DNA of 64,000 nucleotides, taken from assembly GCA_963837805.1 (NCBI GenBank), contig CAWIOU010000020.1:248001-312000 (forward strand), read 5' to 3'. The notes under the pieces are model-generated. The model saw nothing but the letters and a program-made list of their open reading frames with translations. It ran no database searches and was not told where the DNA came from. Of the stretch, positions 40,973-50,175 are shown piece after piece. The stretch is from Bog-756 sp963837805 (GTDB lineage: Bacteria; Actinomycetota; Acidimicrobiia; Acidimicrobiales; RAAP-2). The position numbers were made by a program, and so were the translations under genes. The first letter of the stretch is position 1; each line of letters begins with the position of its first letter.

Positions 40973-41434
40973 GTGGCCGACCACCGGATGAGCGACGCCG
41001 AGCTCCTTCAATTCCTCACCGCCGAGCCGGCCCGCACCGCCAAGCTGGCCACCGTGCGACCCGACGGGAGACCCCACGTGGCCCCGGTCTGGTTCGTTGT
41101 CGACCCGGCCGCCACCGGGGAGGGATCACCGATCGGCGATATCGTCTTCAACACGGGTGCCGACACATTGAAGGGCAAGGCCCTGCGTCGTGACCCGAGG
41201 GTGGCGCTGTGCGTCGACGACGAACGGCCGCCCTTCTCCTTCGTGACCATCGATGGTGTGGCCACCATCAGCGAGGAGCTGTCGGAGGTCGCCCACTGGG
41301 CCGCCATCATCGGCGGCCATTACATGGGTGCCCAGCGGGCCGAGGAGTACGGCCGGCGGAACGGCGTACCCGGCGAGTTGCTGGTCCGGGTGCGAGCCAC
41401 TCACATCGTCGCCTTCGCCGACTTGGCCAGCTGA
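40973..41434 (+). CDS. PPOX-class F420-dependent oxidoreductase 2
   Basis: A 153-residue split-barrel protein of the same superfamily, with RTAKLATVRPDGRPHVAPVWFVVDP, DTLKGKALRRDPRVALCVDDERPPFSFVTIDGVATISEE and a C-terminal VRATHIVAFAD. The pattern is that of the F420-dependent PPOX group in actinobacteria, where the enzyme reduces a small quinone-like or lipid substrate. The start is GTG at 40973. It precedes the SDR gene, after a 45-nt gap. Confidence 0.87.
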   Translation: MADHRMSDAELLQFLTAEPARTAKLATVRPDGRPHVAPVWFVVDPAATGEGSPIGDIVFNTGADTLKGKALRRDPRVALCVDDERPPFSFVTIDGVATISEELSEVAHWAAIIGGHYMGAQRAEEYGRRNGVPGELLVRVRATHIVAFADLAS

Positions 41435-41479
41435 CCCCGGACTGCTAGCACTGTCGCCGAGACAAGGGGGAAATTGCAG

Positions 41480-42268
41480 ATGATTCTCGACCGCTTCCGA
41501 TTGACCAACACGGTGGCCGTCGTCACCGGTGCCGGGCGAGGCATCGGGGGGGCCACCGCGGTCAGCCTGGCCGAAGCCGGCGCCGACGTGGTCATCTCGG
41601 CCCGGACCCCCGAACAGCTGGCGGTGGTGGCCGAGAAGATCGAGGGCGCCGGCCGGCGGGCGGTCACCGTCCCCGCCGATCTCAGCGATCTCGACGCGGT
41701 CGCCGGCCTGGTCGACCGGGCCCGGGAGGAATTCGGCCGACTGGATCTGGTCGTGAACAATGTCGGGGGGGCCATGCCCCGTCCGTTCATGGACACCTCT
41801 CCGGGGCGCCTCGAGCAGGCGTTCCACTTCAACGTGTCCACCGCCCATGCCCTGCTCCGCCCAGCCGTCCCCCTCATGCTCGAGGGAGGCGGCGGATCGG
41901 TGGTGAACATCTCCTCGGCCATGGGGCGTCTCTCGGGGCGGGGCTACCTGGCCTACGGCACCGCCAAAGGCGCGCTGGCCCACTACACCCGGTTGGCCGC
42001 CGCCGACCTCTCCCCGCGGATCAGGGTCAACGCCATCGCCGTCGGCTCGGTGGCCACGTCCGCGCTCGACATCGTGATGCAGACCGACGAGCTCCGGCTC
42101 GCCCTGGAGGCGGGCACGCCCCTCGGTCGCATCGGCAGTCCCGAGGACATCGCCGCCGCCGTCGTCTACCTCGCCTCCGAGGCCGGGTCCTACATCACCG
42201 GCAAGATTCTCGAGGTCGACGGGGGGATCGAGTCCCCCAACCTCGACATGGGCCTGCCCGACGTATGA
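41480..42268 (+). CDS. Short-chain dehydrogenase/reductase
   Basis: A 262-residue classical SDR. The nucleotide motif is VVTGAGRGIGGATAVSLAEAG, the NNVGG-type motif is VNNVGGAMPR, and the catalytic Ser and YxxxK are ISSAMGRLSGRGYLAYGTAKG. The C-terminus has DIAAAVVYLASEAGSYITGKILEVDGGI. It is probably cytosolic, NAD(P)-dependent, acting on a hydroxyacyl or steroid substrate. An alternative TTG lies 6 nt upstream of the ATG used. It is followed by the dehydrogenase at 42330. Confidence 0.92.
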   Translation: MILDRFRLTNTVAVVTGAGRGIGGATAVSLAEAGADVVISARTPEQLAVVAEKIEGAGRRAVTVPADLSDLDAVAGLVDRAREEFGRLDLVVNNVGGAMPRPFMDTSPGRLEQAFHFNVSTAHALLRPAVPLMLEGGGGSVVNISSAMGRLSGRGYLAYGTAKGALAHYTRLAAADLSPRIRVNAIAVGSVATSALDIVMQTDELRLALEAGTPLGRIGSPEDIAAAVVYLASEAGSYITGKILEVDGGIESPNLDMGLPDV

Positions 42269-42329
42269 ACACCGTCGCCGTGCCCCCCGCCAACGCCGCC
42301 GCCGACCATCCCCGACCGAGGAGCCGCTC

Positions 42330-43403
42330 ATGACCAGGACCTATCGAGTCGTCGCGTGGAGCACGGGAAACGTCGGCGTCCATGCCATCGCCGGCATCGA
42401 CGCCCGGCCCGATCTCGAACTGGTCGGGCTGTGGGTGTCCAATCCGGACAAGGTGGGCAAGGACGCCGGGGCCCTGGCCGGGCTGGGCCGGGACCTCGGG
42501 GTGACCGCCACCAACGACGTCGACGCCCTGCTCGCCCTCAAGCCCGATGTGGTCGTCCACACGGCCATGGCCGACCACCGGCTGATGGAGGCGATCGGCG
42601 ACATGCAGCGGATCCTCCGGGCCGGGGTCAACGTGGTGTCGAGCGGGCCGGTGTTCCTCCAGTATCCCTACGGCGTGGTCGACGACGCCATGATCGACCC
42701 GGTGCGGGATGCCGCCCTCGAAGGCGGCGTCTCCCTCTTCGTGAACGGTGTCGACCCCGGCTTCGCCAACGACGCCCTGCCCCTGGTGCTGAGCGGGGTC
42801 AGTGAGCGGATCGAGGAGGTCCGGGTGGCCGAGATCCTCAACTACGCCACCTACAACCAGCCCATGGTCATCTTCGACATCATGGGCTTTGGCCGCCCCA
42901 TCGACGATGTGCCCATGATCCTCCAGCCCGGGGTGCTGACCATGGCCTGGGGCAGCGTGGTGCGGCAGTTGGCCGCCGGCCTCGAGGTCGAACTCGATTC
43001 GATCGAGGAGTGGTACGAGCGGGAGCCGGCCGCCGAGACCTTCGAGGTCGACTCCGGGACCATCGAGAAGGGCACGGCGGCGGCGCTCCACTTCGAGGTG
43101 CGGGGTATACGGGACGGGCGGGCGGTCATCGTGCTCGAGCATGTGACCCGGCTGCAGGACGACCTGGCTCCCGGGTGGCCCCAGCCCGCGGGTCACGGCT
43201 GCTACCGGGTGACCATCAGCGGTGAGCCGAATTACACCCTCGATCTCCAGCTGCTGGGCAGCGACGGCGACCACAACACCGCCGGCCTCAAGGCCACGGC
43301 GATGCGGCTGGTGAACGCCATTCCCGACGTGGTGGAGGCAGCCCCGGGCCTGATCACCGCCCTGGACCTTCCGCCGATCTTCGGCCGGGGCCTGGTCAGC
43401 TGA
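42330..43403 (+). CDS. Dihydrodipicolinate-reductase-like NAD(P)H dehydrogenase
   Basis: A 357-residue oxidoreductase in the DapB-like group that includes 2,4-diaminopentanoate dehydrogenase. RVVAWSTGNVGVHAIAGIDARPDLELVGLWVSNPDKVGKD is the N-terminal Rossmann segment; GVNVVSSGPVFLQYPYGVVDD, VDPGFANDALPLVLSG and EEVRVAEILNYATYN form the middle. GPL-type changes in the glycine motif (STGNVG) are usual for this branch. It belongs to no lysine-pathway neighbourhood, so the substrate is unknown. It follows the SDR within 61 nt. Confidence 0.82.
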   Translation: MTRTYRVVAWSTGNVGVHAIAGIDARPDLELVGLWVSNPDKVGKDAGALAGLGRDLGVTATNDVDALLALKPDVVVHTAMADHRLMEAIGDMQRILRAGVNVVSSGPVFLQYPYGVVDDAMIDPVRDAALEGGVSLFVNGVDPGFANDALPLVLSGVSERIEEVRVAEILNYATYNQPMVIFDIMGFGRPIDDVPMILQPGVLTMAWGSVVRQLAAGLEVELDSIEEWYEREPAAETFEVDSGTIEKGTAAALHFEVRGIRDGRAVIVLEHVTRLQDDLAPGWPQPAGHGCYRVTISGEPNYTLDLQLLGSDGDHNTAGLKATAMRLVNAIPDVVEAAPGLITALDLPPIFGRGLVS

Positions 43404-43457
43404 GCGGTGACTGAACGGTAGGGTCCGGGGCATGACCCCGTTCCCCGGTACCCGCAG

Positions 43458-45365
43458 ATGAGCATGGGTATGGGCGGTCACGGGATGGGCGGCGGCCAGT
43501 TCGGGGGGGTCATGCGGTCGATGCGCCGTGACGATTCGGTGACCCAGCAACACGTGACCAAGGGCACCTCCCGGCGGATGATCCAATTCGCCCGGCCCTA
43601 CCGGAACATCCTGGCCTGGTTCCTGGTGCTGGTGGTCGTCGACGCGGTCATCGGCGTCATCAACCCTCTGCTCTTCCGCTCCATCATCGACAAGGGCATC
43701 CCCGAGCACAACAAGACCCTGATCGTCGGACTGGCCCTGGTGGCGGCGGTCCTGGCCCTCCTCGACACCGGTCTGACCATCGGCATCCGGTGGGTTTCGG
43801 CCAAGGTCGGCGAGGGACTGATCTTCGACATGCGGTCCAAGGTGTTCGAGCACATCCAGAGGATGCCCATCGCCTTTTTCACCCGGACCCAGACCGGCGC
43901 GCTGATCAGCCGACTCAACAACGACGTCATCGGCGCCCAGCAGGCGTTCACCGACACGCTGTCGTCGGTGGTCTCCAATCTGATCAGTGTGACGCTGGTC
44001 CTGATCGTGATGTTCTTCCTGTCCTGGCAGATCACCTTGATCAGTCTGATCATCCTGCCGGTGTTCGTCATCCCGGCCAAGCGGATCGGACGCCGGCTGT
44101 CGGTGATCACCCGCGAGTCCTACGGCCTCAACGCCCAGATGAACACCACCATGAACGAACGCTTCAACGTGTCGGGGGCCCTCCTGGTCAAACTGTTCGG
44201 ACGGCCCGACGAGGAGCGGGAAGCCTTCGAGAGCAAGGCCGGTCGGGTGCGGGACATCGGGGTGACTCAGGCCATGTACGCCCGGTTCTTCATCGCCGCC
44301 CTGACCCTCACCGCTGCCCTGGCCACCGCGGTGGTCTACGGCTGGGGCGGACTCCAGGTGGTGAACGGGTCCCTCCAATTAGGGACGGTGGTGGCGCTGG
44401 CCGCCTACCTCACCCGGCTCTACGGACCCCTCACCGCACTGTCCAACGTCCAGATCGACGTGATGACCGCCCTGGTCTCCTTCGACCGGGTCTTCGAGGT
44501 CCTCGACCTCCCCCCGATGATCACCGAGAAGGAGGATGCCCGACCGGTACCGGGTGGTCCGGCCCGCATCCAATTCGACCATGTCGACTTCCGCTACCCC
44601 ACCGCCGAGGAGGTGTCCCTGGCCTCGCTGGAATCGGTGGCCATCCTCGATCCCACGGTGTCCTCCCAGGTCCTCTTCGATGTCAGCTTCACCGCCGAAC
44701 CGGGCCAGCTGGTGGCCCTGGTCGGCCCGTCCGGGGCCGGCAAGACCACCATCAGCCAACTGCTGCCTCGCCTGTACGACACCACCGCGGGGACCATCTC
44801 CATCAACGGGCTGGACGTGCGGGACGCCACCTTCGCATCGTTGACCGACACCATCGGCGTGGTCACCCAGGACGCCCACCTGTTCCACGAGACCATCCGC
44901 CAGAACCTGTTGTTCGCCAAGCCCGACGCCACCGAGGGTGAGCTGGATGCGGCTCTGGCCGGCGCCCAGATCGCCACCATGGTCGCCTCCCTGCCCGACG
45001 GCATCGACACGGTGGTCGGCGATCGCGGCTACCGGCTGTCCGGTGGCGAGAAGCAACGTCTGGCCATCGCCCGCATCCTGTTGAAGGCGCCCGAGGTGGT
45101 GGTGCTGGACGAGGCCACCGCCCACCTCGACTCGGAGTCCGAAGCCGCCGTGCAGAAGGCGCTGGCCACCGCCCTCATGGGCCGCACCTCGCTGGTCATC
45201 GCCCACCGCCTGTCGACGGTCCGGGAGGCGGACATGATCCTGGTCCTCGACCACGGACGGATCGTGCAGCGCGGGCGCCACGACGAACTGATCGGGGCCG
45301 GGGGGCTCTACGCCGAGCTCTACCGCATCCAGTTCAAGCGCCAGGAGCCGCCCGAGCTCAGCTGA
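43458..45365 (+). CDS. ABC exporter, fused permease-ATPase
   Basis: A 635-residue ABC half-transporter (MsbA/LmrA-like) that would act as a dimer. Residues 40-340 form the six-helix domain, and residues 375-620 the ATPase, with Walker A VGPSGAGKTT, Q-loop VTQDAH, signature LSGGEKQR, Walker B VVVLDEATAHLD and switch His VIAHRLS. A 25-residue insert, SLASLESVAILDPTVSSQ, between the first two ATPase strands is seen in many actinobacterial exporters. The first 20 residues are Met/Gly-rich. The cargo is unknown; the small peptide genes downstream make peptide export possible but unproven. Confidence 0.93.
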   Translation: MSMGMGGHGMGGGQFGGVMRSMRRDDSVTQQHVTKGTSRRMIQFARPYRNILAWFLVLVVVDAVIGVINPLLFRSIIDKGIPEHNKTLIVGLALVAAVLALLDTGLTIGIRWVSAKVGEGLIFDMRSKVFEHIQRMPIAFFTRTQTGALISRLNNDVIGAQQAFTDTLSSVVSNLISVTLVLIVMFFLSWQITLISLIILPVFVIPAKRIGRRLSVITRESYGLNAQMNTTMNERFNVSGALLVKLFGRPDEEREAFESKAGRVRDIGVTQAMYARFFIAALTLTAALATAVVYGWGGLQVVNGSLQLGTVVALAAYLTRLYGPLTALSNVQIDVMTALVSFDRVFEVLDLPPMITEKEDARPVPGGPARIQFDHVDFRYPTAEEVSLASLESVAILDPTVSSQVLFDVSFTAEPGQLVALVGPSGAGKTTISQLLPRLYDTTAGTISINGLDVRDATFASLTDTIGVVTQDAHLFHETIRQNLLFAKPDATEGELDAALAGAQIATMVASLPDGIDTVVGDRGYRLSGGEKQRLAIARILLKAPEVVVLDEATAHLDSESEAAVQKALATALMGRTSLVIAHRLSTVREADMILVLDHGRIVQRGRHDELIGAGGLYAELYRIQFKRQEPPELS

Positions 45366-45374
45366 GGCCGACGA

Positions 45375-45560
45375 TCAGGCGGCCTCGCCGACACACAGTG
45401 AAGGCTCGCCCTTGTCGTGGGAGTCGCCCGGGTCGGCGACCCGGTCCGACGACCATGCGGCCGCCCGGTCGCTCGCCGCCTGGCGCGCCCAGTCGGAACC
45501 GGTCCAGCCGTCGAGTCCATCACGGTGGTCCGATCGTCTCATCAGTTGTTGATCACTCAT
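45375..45560 (-). CDS. Small peptide, 61 residues
   Basis: A 61-residue hydrophilic peptide, MSDQQLMRRSDHRDGLDGWT through DRVADPGDSHDKGEPSLCVGEAA. It has no signal or membrane segment and one Cys near the end. AAAGGAG lies 8 nt before the ATG (45560), a strong ribosome-binding site, which is better evidence of translation than the sequence itself. It faces the ABC exporter across 9 nt. Function unknown. Confidence 0.55.
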   Translation of the reverse strand: MSDQQLMRRSDHRDGLDGWTGSDWARQAASDRAAAWSSDRVADPGDSHDKGEPSLCVGEAA

Positions 45561-45910
45561 GGTGTACTCCTTTCTGCGTAATTCATAGGTGTGGCCCGGG
45601 TCATTTCGATGAATCAGGAGACATCTGGTGACCGCGGGTGTTTGAAATCGAAGGTCGAATGGTTGGTGATTGCCTGGATGGAGCCACGTCCCGGGCTTGC
45701 GGCCGGCTGTCCCCGGGTAGCGGTCCCCACCCGCTGGGCTCCCGTTCGGCACCCGACGTCCCCACCGGGGTGCCGGACCGATGAGGCCGCCCCGGTGGTC
45801 GCACGGCCGGCCCCCGGCCGGCGCCGTCGACGATGGGGCCCGGGCCCGGGCCGGCGACCCCTCAGGTGTCGACGCCGGCGGCGCGGTTGTTTGGTCAGGA
45901 ATTAGGCCTG
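45561..45910. other. Intergenic region upstream of the 61-residue peptide gene
   Basis: About 350 nt, of which the first 100 may hold the promoter of the 61-residue gene. The rest is GC-rich with no convincing frame. A terminator for the 55-residue gene begins at 45911. Confidence 0.4.
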
Positions 45911-45948
45911 GAAAACAAAAAGGAGCCGCTTCCTAAGAAGCGACTCCT
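45911..45948 (-). terminator. Rho-independent terminator of the 55-residue peptide gene
   Basis: Left arm AGGAGCCGCTTC (45921-45932), loop CTAA, right arm GAAGCGACTCCT (45937-45948), with one mismatch in the middle of the stem. On the minus strand the hairpin is followed by TTTTTGTTTTC (45921 down to 45911), a good U tract. Confidence 0.88.
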
Positions 45949-45976
45949 CGACGGTCCCAGACCTGTTGCTGTCTGT

Positions 45977-46144
45977 TCAATCCGTCGAGAGCGCCTCCCG
46001 AACTGCCTTGGCACTGGATACCAGCGCATCCTTGCTGCAGGCCGTGGAGATGCCGGCAATGGACACCGCCATCGACGGCGCGCCCGTGTCGACGAGTTCC
46101 TGCTTCTCTTCTCCCTGGATCTTTCGATCTGACGAAGGTTGCAT
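45977..46144 (-). CDS. Small peptide with terminator, 55 residues
   Basis: A 55-residue peptide, MQPSSDRKIQGEEKQELVDT then GAPSMAVSIAGISTACSKDALVSSAKAVREALSTD. The ATG at 46144 has GGAG 3 nt upstream, TATACT 20-odd nt upstream fits a -10 box, and an intrinsic terminator follows the stop, so the unit has its own promoter, start and terminator. The sequence has an acidic leader-like half and a Ser/Thr/Ala-rich half with one Cys. It resembles in layout a precursor peptide, but no modifying enzyme is adjacent. Function unknown. Confidence 0.6.
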   Translation of the reverse strand: MQPSSDRKIQGEEKQELVDTGAPSMAVSIAGISTACSKDALVSSAKAVREALSTD

Positions 46145-46341
46145 GATCTCCACATCGCTGAGTATAGCCGACCAAGTAGCGGTTGGTGCGTCAATCGATT
46201 TCCTGCCAATACACCCACCGGACATCGGTCCTTCACCTCCATATCGACACCCGACGGGCCCAACTTGAGGCAGAAGGCCCCGGACCCGGAGCGATCCCCA
46301 CCAGCCCCGGGGCCGGGCACCGGCACCACTACCGTTGACGG

Positions 46342-47640
46342 GTGGCCCGGTTCGTCGTCGACATCACCCCGCTGAGGAAGCACCGCCACTTCCGGCGCCT
46401 GTGGGCCGGGCAGGTGGTCTCGGGAATGGGATCGCAGCTCACGTTGGTGGCCGTCTCCTTCCAGGCCTACGGGTTGACCCACTCGACGCTCGTCGTCGGC
46501 CTGATCGGCCTGGCCCAACTGGTCCCGCTGATGGCCGGCGCCCTGTGGGGCGGGACGCTGGCCGACGCCATCGACCGCCGCAAGGTGCTGATCATGACCC
46601 AGTTGGCCATGGCCACCGCGGTCGGCGGCCTGGTGGTCAACGCCTCGGCCCCTCATCCGGCGGTGTGGCCCCTGTTCGTCTGCACGGCGGCGGGAGCCGG
46701 GTTCCAGGGCGTGGACTGGCCGGCGAGGCGGGCGGCTCTCCCCATGCTGGTGGACGAGCAGGACGTGACCGCCGCCATCGGCCTGCAGACCACCATCCAA
46801 CAGCTGGCCCTGGTCGCCGGGCCCGCCCTGGCCGGCATCCTCATCGCCACCATCGGGTTGAGTGCCGTCTACGCCATCGACGTGGCCACCTTCGCCGTGG
46901 CCCTGGTGGCCGCCCTCCTCCTCCCGGGCCTGGTGCCGGCCGGGGGCGGCACGCCGATGGGCCTGCGGTCGATGGCCGAGGGATTCCGGCACCTCAGCGC
47001 CCAGAAGCTCCTGTCGGCCACCTACTGGATCGACCTCAACGCCATGATCTTCGGCATGCCCCGGGCCGTGTTCCCGGCCCTCGGGGTCGGGCTGTTCGGA
47101 GGCGGCCCCGGGGTGGTCGGTCTGCTGTACGCCGCTCCCGGGGCCGGGGCCCTGGTCGGGTCGCTGTTCACCGGGTGGTGCAGCCGGGTCCGCCATCAGG
47201 GACGGGCCATCGCCGCCTGCGTGGTCATCTGGGGCACCACCATCGCCCTGTTCGGTGTGATCCCCGTGCTGTGGATCGGCCTGTCACTGCTGGCCCTGGC
47301 CGGTGCCGCCGACGTGGTCTCGGCCGTGTTCCGCCAGGCCGTCCAGCAGCGCACGGTGCCCGAGCACCTGCAGGGGCGGCTGTCGGGCACGTTCTTCGCC
47401 GTGGTGGCCGGGGGGCCGCGCCTCGGCGATGCCGAGACCGGTGTCGCCGCCGCCATCGGCGGGCCGCAGTTCGCGGTGTGGTCGGGAGGGTTGGCCTGCG
47501 TGGCCGGCGTGGGGGTCCTGCTGTGGCGGGTTCCCGAGCTCTGGCGCGACCGGGGAGGCGGCCAGGAGCTGTCGGCGGCGGCGGAGACCACGGCCATCGG
47601 CGAGGTCACCACCGAGCTCGGGGAGGGCGAGCCCCTGTAG
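46342..47640 (+). CDS. MFS transporter, enterobactin-exporter-like
   Basis: A 432-residue major-facilitator protein with 12 predicted helices. HFRRLWAGQVVSGMGSQLTLVAVSFQAY and the loop GGTLADAIDRRKVLIMTQLAMATAVGG carry the MFS cytoplasmic motif (GxLADxxDRR). Overall layout matches the EntS/MefE-type branch that exports siderophores or macrolides. There is no siderophore biosynthesis in the window, so the substrate is unknown. Start GTG at 46342. Confidence 0.9.
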   Translation: MARFVVDITPLRKHRHFRRLWAGQVVSGMGSQLTLVAVSFQAYGLTHSTLVVGLIGLAQLVPLMAGALWGGTLADAIDRRKVLIMTQLAMATAVGGLVVNASAPHPAVWPLFVCTAAGAGFQGVDWPARRAALPMLVDEQDVTAAIGLQTTIQQLALVAGPALAGILIATIGLSAVYAIDVATFAVALVAALLLPGLVPAGGGTPMGLRSMAEGFRHLSAQKLLSATYWIDLNAMIFGMPRAVFPALGVGLFGGGPGVVGLLYAAPGAGALVGSLFTGWCSRVRHQGRAIAACVVIWGTTIALFGVIPVLWIGLSLLALAGAADVVSAVFRQAVQQRTVPEHLQGRLSGTFFAVVAGGPRLGDAETGVAAAIGGPQFAVWSGGLACVAGVGVLLWRVPELWRDRGGGQELSAAAETTAIGEVTTELGEGEPL

Positions 47641-47684
47641 AGGGAGTCACCGGCGGGGAGAAACCGGACCACTACTGTTCGGCC

Positions 47685-48557
47685 GTGACTCCCAACGGGC
47701 CGGGCGGGCCTCCGCCGGGGTGGTACCCCGATCCGGCCGGGCTGAAGGCGTGGCGCTGGTGGGACGGGTACGGGTGGACCCAGTACGCCTCCGACCCCTC
47801 GGGCCCCCCGGGCGCCGGCGCCGGCGCCACCGGGCCCTGGACGAGCGCCGGGATGGCTCCCGGCCGGGTCGTCGTCCCGTCGGCCCACGATCGTTTCGCG
47901 GCCGAGCTCAAGACGGGTCCGTGGGCCACCCGGGTGCTGGTCGGCTACCTGGCCCTCATCGTGGTGGCCATCCTGGTGGCCTGGGCCGAGAGTTCGAGGG
48001 TCCGGGAGATCTTCGACCAGCTGAGGGTCCAGCTGCGGACCGGCGTGGTCCAGAACGGCGTGGTCCAGAGCGAAGCCGGTCAGGTCAACCAGGTGAATCT
48101 GTACGCGTTCCTGCTGCTGACGTTGGAGGCACCCTTCTACGTCCTCCTGCTCATGTGGCAATTCCAGGCGGCCAAGACGGCCCGGCTCCTGTTCCTCCCG
48201 GCCCGGCGCTCGCCCGGGCTCGGTGTCGGGGCCTGGTTCATCCCCGTCGTCGGGCTCTGGTTCCCCTACCAGGCCATCCGCGACTGCCTCCCGCCCGGTG
48301 ACCAGGGTCGGTCGGTGGTGGCCAGGATGTGGGCGTTCTGGATCGCCACCACGGTGATGCTCGAGGCCACCAGCGTGGTGGCCATGTTCGGGAGCCGGGC
48401 GGGGTTCGTCCTCGCCGCCATCACGCTGGCCCTCGGGGCCGGGTTCGCGGTCCAGGGAACCAAGGCCGTCCGGCTCATCGCCGACAGCCACCGGCGGCTC
48501 CTGTTCCCGGGTCCTCCGGGACCGTCGGGGCCGGAGGCGCCCATCGGCCCCTCGTGA
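47685..48557 (+). CDS. DUF2510/DUF4328 membrane protein
   Basis: A 290-residue membrane protein. The N-terminal DUF2510 motif is PPPGWYPDPAGLKAWRWWDGYGWTQYASDP, followed by a Gly/Ala/Pro-rich linker. The DUF4328 domain has four helices: VGYLALIVVAILVAWAESS, YAFLLLTLEAPFYVLLLMWQFQAAK, GVGAWFIPVVGLWFPYQAIRDC and VMLEATSVVAMFGSRAGFVLAAITLALG. The motif PVVGLWFPYQAIRDC is characteristic. Function is unknown; such proteins are common in actinobacteria. Start GTG at 47685. Confidence 0.88.
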   Translation: MTPNGPGGPPPGWYPDPAGLKAWRWWDGYGWTQYASDPSGPPGAGAGATGPWTSAGMAPGRVVVPSAHDRFAAELKTGPWATRVLVGYLALIVVAILVAWAESSRVREIFDQLRVQLRTGVVQNGVVQSEAGQVNQVNLYAFLLLTLEAPFYVLLLMWQFQAAKTARLLFLPARRSPGLGVGAWFIPVVGLWFPYQAIRDCLPPGDQGRSVVARMWAFWIATTVMLEATSVVAMFGSRAGFVLAAITLALGAGFAVQGTKAVRLIADSHRRLLFPGPPGPSGPEAPIGPS

Positions 48558-48605
48558 GGACGGGGGCGCCGCCCGGTCTTGGCCGGCTGCTCCTCCGCGA
48601 AACCG

Positions 48606-48618
48606 CCCCCCCCCCCCC
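48606..48618. repeat. Run of 13 C
   Basis: A 13-nt cytosine homopolymer between the DUF4328 gene and the TetR operator. It is prone to miscounting and to replication slippage. Confidence 0.9.
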
Positions 48619-48622
48619 GAGA

Positions 48623-48644
48623 AAGTGGAATGACCATTCCGCTT
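48623..48644. promoter_or_regulatory. TetR-type operator palindrome
   Basis: AAGTGGAATGACCATTCCGC plus TT; the inner GGAATG-AC-CATTCC (48627-48640) is a perfect inverted repeat and the outer AAG/CTT also matches. It lies 44 nt before the MFS start and is typical of the sites bound by TetR-family repressors, one of which is encoded just after the exporter (50176). Confidence 0.65.
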
Positions 48645-48687
48645 GAGATAGCGTACGCGGGCCACCCCGTCCCGGCGGCCCTCCCCC

Positions 48688-50151
48688 ATGACCAGATCGA
48701 TCGAACGAGCCAGCTACAGGACCACCTTCATCGTGCTGCTGCTCGGTGTCTCGTCGTACGCGCTGCTCCAGTCGCTGGTGACCCCGGTCCTGTCGACCAT
48801 CCAGCACGACCTGCACACCACCCAGTCCACGGTGACCTGGGTGGTGACCGTCTTCCTGCTTTCGGCCTCGATCTTCACGCCCATCCTGGGCCGGGTGGGA
48901 GACATGGTGGGCAAGGAGCGGATGCTGGTGGTCACCCTCCTCGCCCTGGCCGTCGGGTCGGTGCTGGCCGGGCTGGCCCAGTCCATCGCCGTGCTCATCG
49001 TGGCCCGGGCCATCCAGGGCATCGGGGCCGCCGTCCTGCCCCTGGCCTTCGGCATCATCCGGGACGAGTTCCCCCAGGAACGGGTGGCCACCGGGGTGGG
49101 CGTCGTGGCCGCCATGACCGCCGTCGGCGGCGGGGCCGGGATCGTCCTGGCCGGACCCATCGTCAAGAATCTTGACTACCACTGGCTGTTCTGGATCCCA
49201 CTCGTCATCACCCTGATCGCCGCCGTCTGCGCCCACCTGTTCGTCCCCGAGTCGCCGGTCCGGACCCCGGGGCGGGTGAGCTGGCTGGCCGCGGTACTCC
49301 TGTCGAGTTGGCTGGTGGCCCTGCTCCTCGGGGTTTCCGAAGCCCCGTCGTGGGGATGGGGCTCGCCCAAGGTCATCGGGTTGATCCTGCTCGGGGTGGC
49401 CCTGTGCGCCGCCTGGATCGTCGTCGAGCTGCATTCCCGCGAGCCGCTCATCGACATGCACATGATGCGGGTGCCCGCCGTCTGGACCAACAACCTGGTC
49501 GCCTTCCTGTTCGGCATCGGGATGTACTCGGTCATCGCCTTCCTGCCCCAGTTCCTGCAGACCCCGAAGTCGACCGGCTACGGGTTCGGGGCCAGCATCA
49601 TCCAGTCGGGCCTCTACCTGCTGCCCCTGACGGTGGCCATGTTCATCTTCGGGATGCTCTCGGGCCGGATCGCCGCCGCCATCGGTTCCAAGGCCGCGGT
49701 GATCATCGGATCCGTCTTCTCGTTGACCTCGTATCTGATCCTGGCCTTCGCCCATACCCACCCCTGGGAGATCTACCTGGCCAGCACCCTGCTCGGCGTC
49801 GGACTGGGCCTCGCCTTCTCGGCCATGTCCAACCTCATCGTCCAAGCCGTGCCCCCGTCCCAGACCGGGGTGGCCAGCGGGATGAATGCCAACATCCGCA
49901 CCATCGGGGGTGCGGTCGGGGCCGCGGTGATGTCCTCCATCGTGACCTCGGTGCTGCTGAGTGACGGGTATCCGGCGGCGACCGGGTACACCCGGGGATT
50001 CGCCTTCCTGGCCCTCATGACCCTGGTGGCGATCGTGGCCGCGGTGTTCATCCCGAAGGCGACATCGGAGGCCGCCGCGGCCGACCACGAGCCCCACCTG
50101 ATGAACGCCGAGCTGGCCATCGTTCCCGGCGGCACCATCACCGAGGGATGA
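48688..50151 (+). CDS. MFS drug exporter, DHA2 (EmrB/QacA) type
   Basis: A 487-residue MFS exporter with 14 predicted helices (DHA2 family). RTTFIVLLLGVSSYALLQSLVTPVLSTIQHDLHTTQSTVTWVVT is the first-helix region, and LGRVGDMVGKERMLVVTLL the conserved loop. IVARAIQGIGAAVLPLAFGIIRDEFP is the C motif region. Such pumps export hydrophobic cations and drugs with proton motive force. It is preceded by a palindromic operator and followed 24 nt later by a TetR gene, which probably represses it and itself. Confidence 0.93.
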   Translation: MTRSIERASYRTTFIVLLLGVSSYALLQSLVTPVLSTIQHDLHTTQSTVTWVVTVFLLSASIFTPILGRVGDMVGKERMLVVTLLALAVGSVLAGLAQSIAVLIVARAIQGIGAAVLPLAFGIIRDEFPQERVATGVGVVAAMTAVGGGAGIVLAGPIVKNLDYHWLFWIPLVITLIAAVCAHLFVPESPVRTPGRVSWLAAVLLSSWLVALLLGVSEAPSWGWGSPKVIGLILLGVALCAAWIVVELHSREPLIDMHMMRVPAVWTNNLVAFLFGIGMYSVIAFLPQFLQTPKSTGYGFGASIIQSGLYLLPLTVAMFIFGMLSGRIAAAIGSKAAVIIGSVFSLTSYLILAFAHTHPWEIYLASTLLGVGLGLAFSAMSNLIVQAVPPSQTGVASGMNANIRTIGGAVGAAVMSSIVTSVLLSDGYPAATGYTRGFAFLALMTLVAIVAAVFIPKATSEAAAADHEPHLMNAELAIVPGGTITEG

Positions 50152-50175
50152 GCACCCATTGACGGACACCGACCG

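Noticed and set aside
42195..44378. 727-codon minus-strand open frame
   Set aside because: Antisense of the dehydrogenase and ABC exporter genes; His/Asp/Gly-rich noise with no motif.
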